NCBI GenBank assembly: GCA_013398015.1 | Contig: VZRR01005755.1 | Coordinates: forward strand, 78,618 to 142,617 | Direction: 5' to 3' | DNA: 64,000 nt | From: Oreocharis arfaki | Taxonomy: Eukaryota > Chordata > Aves > Passeriformes > Paramythiidae | Part shown: positions 57,566 to 64,000 of the stretch, piece by piece | How the letters are laid out: each line of letters opens with the position of its first letter | Position numbering within the stretch: the first letter of the stretch is position 1 | Notes under the pieces: model-generated | The model's input: the letters and a program-made list of their open reading frames with translations, nothing else | What the model was told of the DNA's origin: nothing | Database searches by the model: none | Made by a program: the position numbers and the translations under genes

Positions 57566-58675
57566 ACAAATGAGAAAAGCCTAAAATTTTCTTTGCTGAG
57601 TTGTCCTACAGGGAGTCTGAGATGGTGAAGCTTGGTGAAGTTTCAAAATCAAAAACATCCTAGAAATATTTTAAGTTTGTAGGTTGCAGAAATCCTGAAT
57701 TTATTCTGCAGGGGTGAAATTCAGCTGCTAGACAAAGGGCACCAGAGAGCTGTATGACTTGTACTCCTTAGAAGCCAGAGGCCTGTGCTCCAGCCTTACT
57801 TTGATCTTGTCCAAGTTCACCCAGGTATGAGTGAGAACCTGACTTTCTGACTGGAAAACCAAAACCAGGTGTGATACCAGCTGTAGCATTTTCCTGTGGA
57901 CCACCTTGGCTCATGATAGAATTCAGGCAGGATTAAAAAGCATCATCATAACCCCTCTCCTGTCTAGAAACTGCAATCTCAGTACTTGAATGAAGACTGA
58001 GAGTAACACAGGCTAGGGAACTTTGGCTCTTGAGCTCCTGCTCTCAAGTTCCAAGCAAGGATGAAACCTTGTGAACCCATAACAAGATGCATTCTGAGTG
58101 GGGGGACAAACAACAACACGTTTGAAAGCTTCTATACATATTCTTTCTTCTGGACAAAGCAAACTAGTTCCCTTTCAGGAAGTAAAAAAATTCTTTGGGT
58201 TATTTTTGTTTGTTTTATTTCCAGCTCTTGGTCATGTCTAATAATCAGCCTAGACAGAGAGGGGTAAAATGTTGCTTCAAGATGTAATATCCCCCCAACC
58301 CAAATATGCTGAAATGGCTTATTTTGAGGATACTTGGCTTTAAAGTTTCACGTTTCGCACTCTTCTTTCTAAACAAGCATCTGTCCAAACCAACATATTT
58401 CTAGGAAAATGCATTTCTTTTAAATGAAGCTTTTCAGCAGGAAAATATCTTATTGGAAAAAATGTGTTCTGATCTCTTTTTCAGACAAACAAGAGTGACC
58501 ATTTCCTACAGCATTAGGAAGGCTAGGCTCTCTCATCCAGCCTTTCCTATGGATGCCCCTGGGCAGCTTAGTGAATATGATTTATTCTTCGGTTTAGTTT
58601 AATCTTTGCTCTGTGTGCTGCACAATTCTGCCTTGGTACATTGTATGGGTGCCCCAAGCTATAGGAGCTGCACCA
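57566..58675. other. noncoding DNA, nothing recognised
   Basis: AT-rich sequence without a gene, RNA or recognised repeat. One 68-codon frame at 58061-58267 has no motif. Confidence 0.6.
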
Positions 58676-58722
58676 GACCAGTGTCAGGTCCCTTCCAATC
58701 CAAAAGACTCTCTCATTCTAAC
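58676..58722 (+). mobile_element. possible CR1 3' terminus
   Basis: CAGGTCCCTTCCAATCCAAA followed by AGACTCTCTCATTCTAAC resembles the plus-strand CR1-type end, where 'AGGTCCCTTCCAACCCAAA' leads into repeated ATTCTATG units. Only the last 40 or so nucleotides are visible and the octamers are decayed. Confidence 0.42.
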
Positions 58723-59057
58723 CATGTCGTGCCATACACAACACAAAGTAAACCCATCAAATTCCCTTTAACCTAATGTAATTTAACTATATTCACGATG
58801 ATGATGAGAACTAAGCACCTTCGGGTAATTATACACCTGAAAAAGGTAGTTGAGATTGTCAGATATGAGGCTTAAGGGCCTGACTACAAGACATTAATGT
58901 TAAAATAACCTTAAGTTCTGTTTTAAAATGATGAAAGATCAGTACAGTGCTCTACGAAGATACCAGAGATGTCACTTCAGATGTTGTCTAATGACAAACT
59001 GTACATTTCTGTTTGGGGAATAGTAGATTAGTAGCTCCAAACAGTATAGCTTCTTGC
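58723..59057. other. noncoding DNA, nothing recognised
   Basis: No gene or element is visible. An ATGATGA word followed about 45 nt later by CTGA was considered as a box C/D snoRNA and set aside. Confidence 0.55.
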
Positions 59058-59115
59058 TTTTTTTTTTCTTTTAAGAACGTGTCCTGAAAAAAAAAAAAAC
59101 AAACCCAAAAAACCT
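59058..59115. repeat. facing poly-T and poly-A tracts
   Basis: A run of about 11 T residues (with one C in the block) is followed 15 nt later by 13 A residues and an ACAAACCCAAAAAACC tail. The opposing T and A runs could pair as a hairpin. This is low-complexity DNA. Confidence 0.9.
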
Positions 59116-59968
59116 GTTTGCAGCGTATACACATGCCTCATGTTCCGTGCAAAGGCAGGAGACATTTTTCTTCCACTGCTCTTGACAGTGACAGGAGATG
59201 TCAGACCTCCGGTGTTATCCAACCCAAAACTTTCCAAGCCTCTGCTTGATATTTTTACTGTTGTATAGCTGTTTCACCTGTTCTACACTCTGAGTACCTT
59301 GTCTCCATATGGTGATATGCACCATGTCTTTGCTGTAACTTCAGGCAGCATTAGGAAAGAAGCTTCATGAAAACACAGCAGAAATGGGTTGGTGATGCCC
59401 TAAAGATTTGCATTGGGGAAGCCTTGGTTTGCTGCAGACAGCTCCTCTCCCTTTGCTATGCACTGAGGTAAACTCCCAGCCTGGGCTTGGCTCACTCTGC
59501 CTTGTGAAGAGTCACTGCTGATGTTGATTTATTTAGCGGTTGAGTGGTAGGTTTTGGAAGAGGCAGGAGGAAGCTCTCCCTTCCTGTTCACACACAGCTG
59601 TTCTCCTCCGAGACCCATCTGGATTCACTGGAGGACAACTGGCCTTTGCCAGAGCTCTATTGTAGGCAGTGTTTACGGCTGTCCTGCATGGAAGACCGGT
59701 GTGTGGTCTGCAGCTATCGATGGAGAAGGGACACAAGTGCATTCCACAGAATTTATTCCCTCCACATCTTCCGGAGCTCCGCAGACTCCATGGTAGCAGC
59801 TGTCATGACCCCCTCCGACCTGGCTGAAGCAGGATAACAGAAAACTGGCTGTGCAGGGCTACTGGTGCTCCTTACAGGAGCCATCATGTTATGCACAAGC
59901 TTTATTCTTTGCGAAGGACTTCAAGCTGGGCTTTGCCTTTGGAAGCAGCCAGCTCCTGTGGTATTCAG
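59116..59968. other. noncoding DNA, locally stop-poor
   Basis: Two overlapping plus-strand frames (59544-59837 and 59554-59796) and an opposing minus-strand frame share this interval. It has a few more CpGs than its neighbours (for example near 59695-59720 and 59770-59785) but not enough for a CpG island. No protein family is recognised. Confidence 0.55.
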
Positions 59969-60042
59969 AACCACAGAAAAAAAATCCATGGCAGAGGTGA
60001 AGCTGCATGTGTACATGAGCTCTCTGTGCCTGGAGAGACAAG
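59969..60042 (+). other. candidate short first or internal coding exon
   Basis: The segment ends in a consensus donor (CAAG/GTAAGG at 60043) and is preceded by a moderate acceptor (CTCCTGTGGTATTCAG). Inside it an ATG at 59988 has a favourable context (ATCCATGGC), and the frame to the donor reads MAEVKLHVYMSSLCLERQ. I do not recognise the peptide, and no downstream partner exon can be shown. It might be the first coding exon of an unrecognised gene, but the absence of any promoter-like or CpG-rich sequence keeps confidence low. Confidence 0.18.
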
Positions 60043-61361
60043 GTAAGGGTTACAGGAGCTTCAAGAACATCCCTTTTTAAAGGAACCTGCCAAGAAAAAA
60101 AAGGGCCCTGCAAAGTTTACGTCTTTAAAATATAAGAACAAAATAAAAGTGTCTTCAAAGCTGATCTGTGCAGATGAGGAGAGGCTGGGAGCAAGGAATT
60201 TGCCTGTTTTAATGCTGTGGAGGAGTTCTTCCCTCACACATCCCTGCAGAGAGGGCAGTCCATCCTCTTAGCCCACTCCAGAGGTTATGAACAGGCCTGG
60301 TTTCAAAGCCCTTTGCATACAGAATTATCCAATTTCCTAACAGTGCTTAGGAAACATGGAGCCAGCTGCAATGGGTGGATGCCATCCTTATACGGTTACT
60401 GGTGGCAATGCCACAGAGGTGAATTCAAAACCTTCCAGAAGAGCACTAAAACCTTTAAACTCTCCAGGTCGGTGAAGCCAGGCTCCCACTACAGGCAGCA
60501 GATTGTCCCCAGTAACTTCTGCAGCAAACCAGCTCATGTAATGTTTCCTCTCACCAAGGCAGGCAGACATGTTGCAAGCCAAGTCACCAAATGGCTCCCA
60601 TTTCCTTGGGATCTTCTGCCCAATGCTGGCAACAGGACACATTGCAAGGACTCTGTGGTCCTTCTGATTCAGTTTTCACCTTCTCGCCACGCGTTTATGC
60701 TTTTTAAACCAAAGAAAGACTTATATGAAAAAGCCTGAAGATCTGGGGGAAAGATTCTGGTTTCCTGGATTATTGCAGCATCAGGACCTGGGACGACTGC
60801 AAAAGTTCATTACTGCTTTCAAAGTCCATCACTGAACTTTACCCTACTTTATGTTATTTTCAGTAGAGGACTGCAGAGTCCTTTACTGGTCCCCTCAGAG
60901 GAAGGCAAGGGCAAATTTCAGGATAAACTGGGAGATTTGTGGAGGCAAACTCAGGCCTCTGTAGCATGGAGTTGCAGTAGAGAAAATTGATCAGCTCTGA
61001 CTAAGTTTATTTTTAGATTAACTCAGTAAATTCCATAGTGTGCTGAAGACATCTGAAGCACAATGACAATATGAACCTAAGTGAGTCTGTATGATGGAGC
61101 TCAATGGATAGCCCATTGACCAAGGCAGAATCCAAAAGAACTTCATTTCTATCTCTCAGGAGACTTGACTTCTGTGGAGGTTCATCCATCTCCACTTTGA
61201 ACCACACATTTTCATACAAGTGTGTCCAGTTCTGCTCTGAGTTACACCCACTGACTTGAGCAGAACCACATGAATGTTAACAACAAAAAGTGAACAAAGC
61301 AGAATTTAACCCTATTTCTTTTCCTTATACACTTTTCAATACATATTACAAAAGTGAAATA
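60043..61361. other. noncoding DNA; longest open frame in the window
   Basis: The longest stop-free frame (60217-60738, 173 codons, plus strand) lies here. Its translation shows no domain, repeat, signal peptide or membrane segment, and part of it is open on the minus strand too. A frame of this length is not surprising for 64 kb in six frames. Words near 61226-61260 (GAGTTACACCCACTGACTTG) may be a trace of an old repeat. Confidence 0.55.
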
Positions 61362-61397
61362 TCAGAAATCTGAGATTAAATCTGACATTAAATCTGG
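61362..61397 (+). repeat. degenerate 12-bp tandem repeat, three units
   Basis: Related units CAGAAATCTGA, GATTAAATCTGA and CATTAAATCTGG follow each other. This is a small minisatellite-like duplication in an AT-rich setting. Confidence 0.8.
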
Positions 61398-62925
61398 AAA
61401 TATCTGTCCATATTAGACAACACAATTCACCAAATGGAAAGATGGAGATTCTCCAGGATTAATAACATGGAAAAGTACACTATTTGATGTGATAAATATT
61501 TGGAAGGCAACTTTATTGTCAGGAGTATAAGGACCCACCCGTTACTTGGAAAATCCGGACAAAGCAACAGAATATCTCACTTTAAGGAAAAACATCAAGG
61601 AGAAAAAAGGAAGTTATCCAAGAACTGGGGAAACTTGACCAGGGCCTGCAGGGATTTTAAATTGCAAGACTGTTTGTTGTTTGAACTGAGTCACACCGAT
61701 GTAACAGAGAATTTGTCCTTGGCAGCAGAACTGTTAGAATGGAGAGCTAATTCTCCCTCGTGTCAACCCACTGAATCCAGGTCATCATGTCTTAATTAAA
61801 GTGTACATGGTATGAAATATCATTGAATGTCAATCCAGTTCATTAGTGTGCAGAATGCTATGTTTATTCATGGGGTTTGGCAATCACTTCTGGAAAAAAA
61901 ATAAAGATATTAAAATATAAAGTTTGTTCATTAATGGGAGAAAAACACCGTCATGCTCTGGATTCTATTCTCAGCTGGTTTGGTGAGATTTCTGCCTAGG
62001 GGTCATTTTTTCACACATTAAAGAGGTTTTCTCTACCTCAGCTGGGCACAATTCAGTCTTACTGAGATGATGATGTGTGCATTGATAATGCCTAAGACGT
62101 GAAGGAAAAGGCTCTGCCCTCATCTCTCGTGCAAAATCTAGAAGAACCACTTCTCTGGGTATCCACCAGATACCAGCCCTGGAGCAGAATTCCAGCCAAA
62201 TCTGGAAATTCATCACATTCAAAATCGCTCCCTGAAGTTTGATACACAAAGGATGGACAAAGCAGCAAATGCACTAGCTGTATATGTTGAAATATTACAC
62301 ATATCTAAGGAATAACTACTACAGTGGTTCAGCCAAGGAAAACAGCAGAGCAAGTCAGATTGGTAGAGATGGGATAGATAGAGAAAGTGCCAAACTAAAT
62401 AAGGTTTGATTATGGCTACACGCTGTCCTCTGCCTCTAATTTTCTCTTGCAGGGAATTTCCTAGAAGAAGGCCAGCATAAATGGTCATGCCTAGCTCAAC
62501 AGTTCTCTGAAGTTAACCCATTCCTGGTTTGTGGGATTGTGCCCTCAACTGGCTTTCAAACACAGTTATATACATTGGCTAATTCCTGCTGATATTTTTG
62601 GACAAAAACCCAATGAACCTATTTTTCCTTTAGAAAAAAATGCAATTAATAACAGAAAGGCACTTTTACCTGTCCTGTTGATGTTCTGTACCTGGGATGT
62701 TTAAACCCAAGAGGAGTTAACCCTGCAGAGTGCAAAAGTTACTGGAATGACCACAGAGCTCTCTTCCTTATCTGGATCCCCATCACAACAACCCAAGAGG
62801 GAGACAGCAGCAGAGATCTAGGAAAAAACCAGGTACTTTACCCCACTACCAAAGTGCCTAATTTATTATTCAGATGACTTAACTTGTAATTTTGGTGGGT
62901 TTTGTGTTTGGGTTGTTTTCACGCG
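61398..62925. other. noncoding DNA, nothing recognised
   Basis: AT-rich DNA with a 99-codon frame at 61500-61799 that has no motif. A strong acceptor (CCTCTAATTTTCTCTTGCAG ending at 62452) leads into a 45-codon open frame ending at 62592; it is not recognised and has no partner donor. Confidence 0.55.
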
Positions 62926-62975
62926 AGTGTGTGTGTGGGTGTGTGTGTTTGGACTGTGTTTTGGATTTTTTTTTT
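62926..62975. repeat. GT-rich repeat with T-run
   Basis: GAGTGTGTGTGTGGGTGTGTG followed by TTTGGACTGTGTTTTGG and ten T residues makes a mixed GT/T simple repeat. Confidence 0.92.
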
Positions 62976-64000
62976 AACTGACAGTAAGAAGAGAGAAATT
63001 TTACCATGAGGGTTTATTTGAATCAGGTTCATTGCACTTGAGGGTCAGAGCCGAAGAAAACAATTTCCAGGAAAGGGTAAACAGAAGGCCCTTGTGCACT
63101 ATACCCTGTTGTCAGAGCCACACTAGCAACTCCTCGCAGGGTGCAATCAAAGGTGGCATGCTTGAGTCACAGCAAAGGAAAAAAACCTTCTGGGACCCCT
63201 GCAACATTATAGCTTCATAGTAGCCTATGAATTTAGAGATAAACTGCGGGCTACCTGGAGAGCAAGCTTAAACTTGTACTGGATAAGAATGTAGTCAGTT
63301 AATACACACTCCATCTTCCCCTCTCTCTGTCCAACCAAATTAAATACATAAAAAGAGACTGCTCTGTCTCCCAAAGAGTTTTTTCCCAACAGTCTAAACT
63401 GAAATAATGAGAATAGTGGAAGGGCAGGCTCAGGAATGATTCATTAACTGCAAAACAAGGGAAAATTCATACCAAATGTTCCTTGTAACTGCCCTGCTGC
63501 TTCCAACAGCCTTTCTTGTGTGCTATAACCGTGGGGTCAAACCTGGTGTTAAACTTCCACATGAGATCTATATACATAAGCGTGGAGACCGCGTGCATGT
63601 TAAGATGCTCCCTGAAAACATCTAAAGCCTGCTGTGCCTTGCTTTGGTAGCCAGCTCCTGTAGTTGCCAGGTCTCCATGCATATTCAGGCAAGTATGCAC
63701 ACAGACAGGTAACTAACTAACTAGAAAACGCCGAGGGAAGAGCACAAGACCATGACCAAGGCATCCTGCAAATTCCAGAAATCCCCAGCTCAGGGAAAGT
63801 ACCACAGATTCACACCTGGGAATTTCCATGCTAAATGGTGGATTTAGCTCACAAAGTAAGCAGCACAGCCATTAAAGGCTTTTTAATGGACTTTAAAATT
63901 GTGGCCAGGAGGACTGTGTATCAACACCCAAACTGGGCATTGTAGCAACTGCAAAGTCTGAGTTGAAGAGAACTATGAAAGAATGAGTCCGTAACACCTA
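62976..64000. other. noncoding DNA, nothing recognised
   Basis: No gene, RNA or repeat is recognised to the right end of the window. Small frames at 63032-63220 and 63467-63700 (minus strand) have no features. Confidence 0.6.

Noticed and set aside
58796..58841. Box C/D snoRNA-like words (ATGATGA and CTGA with a short flanking complementarity)
   Set aside because: The box spacing is too short, the stem is not adjacent to the boxes, and no C'/D' pair is visible.
59058..59115. Poly-T/poly-A pair as a structured RNA hairpin
   Set aside because: Pure T and A runs pair trivially; this is low-complexity DNA with no further structure.
60217..60738. Longest open frame in the window (173 codons, plus strand)
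   Set aside because: No domain, repeat, signal or membrane segment is visible, part is open on the other strand too, and frames of this size are expected by chance in 64 kb.
1..64000. CRISPR arrays, operons, defence or mobile gene modules
   Set aside because: The window has vertebrate repeats and no such structure on either strand; no regularly spaced direct repeats were seen apart from microsatellites.

Overview
This window looks like nuclear DNA from an amniote vertebrate, most probably a bird. The main evidence is the repeats. There is one clear CR1 LINE 3' fragment on the minus strand (7040-7220), a second clear CR1 body fragment on the plus strand (32628-32935), and several weaker, older CR1-like pieces. 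I see no mammalian SINE or LINE1 sequence, and interspersed repeats are sparse overall, which fits a compact avian genome. Simple repeats are short and scattered, and base composition looks moderately AT-rich with few CpGs. I see nothing bacterial, viral or organellar.

I found no gene I can name. All open frames on both strands are short (the longest is 173 codons). None shows a recognisable protein family, a conserved motif run, a consistent multi-exon layout or a CpG-island promoter. The window therefore reads as a gene desert or as part of a very long intron. What can be supported is (a) CR1 fragments, (b) microsatellites and homopurine/homopyrimidine or poly-A tracts, (c) a few exact inverted or tandem repeats, and (d) a small set of splice-site pairs that could bound short exons, all at low confidence.

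Layout. 1-6.4 kb: plain noncoding DNA with a GATG-type tetranucleotide array, a CpG-dense patch beside a probable ancient repeat, and a 10-bp stem hairpin. 6.6-7.2 kb: two CR1 fragments of different age in the same orientation. 7.2-24.8 kb: mostly featureless, with two candidate micro-exons (15649-15686 and 20733-20764) and one block that resembles conserved noncoding DNA (13.8 kb). 24.8-33 kb: an old CR1 piece, an acceptor-led open frame, an AT-rich block with homeodomain cores (29.5-29.9 kb) and the second good CR1 fragment. 33-47 kb: simple repeats, a perfect 26-bp tandem duplication and a perfect 22-bp palindrome close to a possible CR1 tail. 47-64 kb: an AT-rich block like conserved noncoding DNA (48.4-48.8 kb), a candidate recursive splice site (50395/50396), AT-rich and GT-rich microsatellites, and a possible short first coding exon near 60.0 kb.

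There is no sign of an operon, defence system, CRISPR array or other multi-gene module, and I do not claim one. The items most worth testing are the recursive splice site, the two micro-exons, the 22-bp palindrome, and the AT-rich blocks that may be developmental enhancers.
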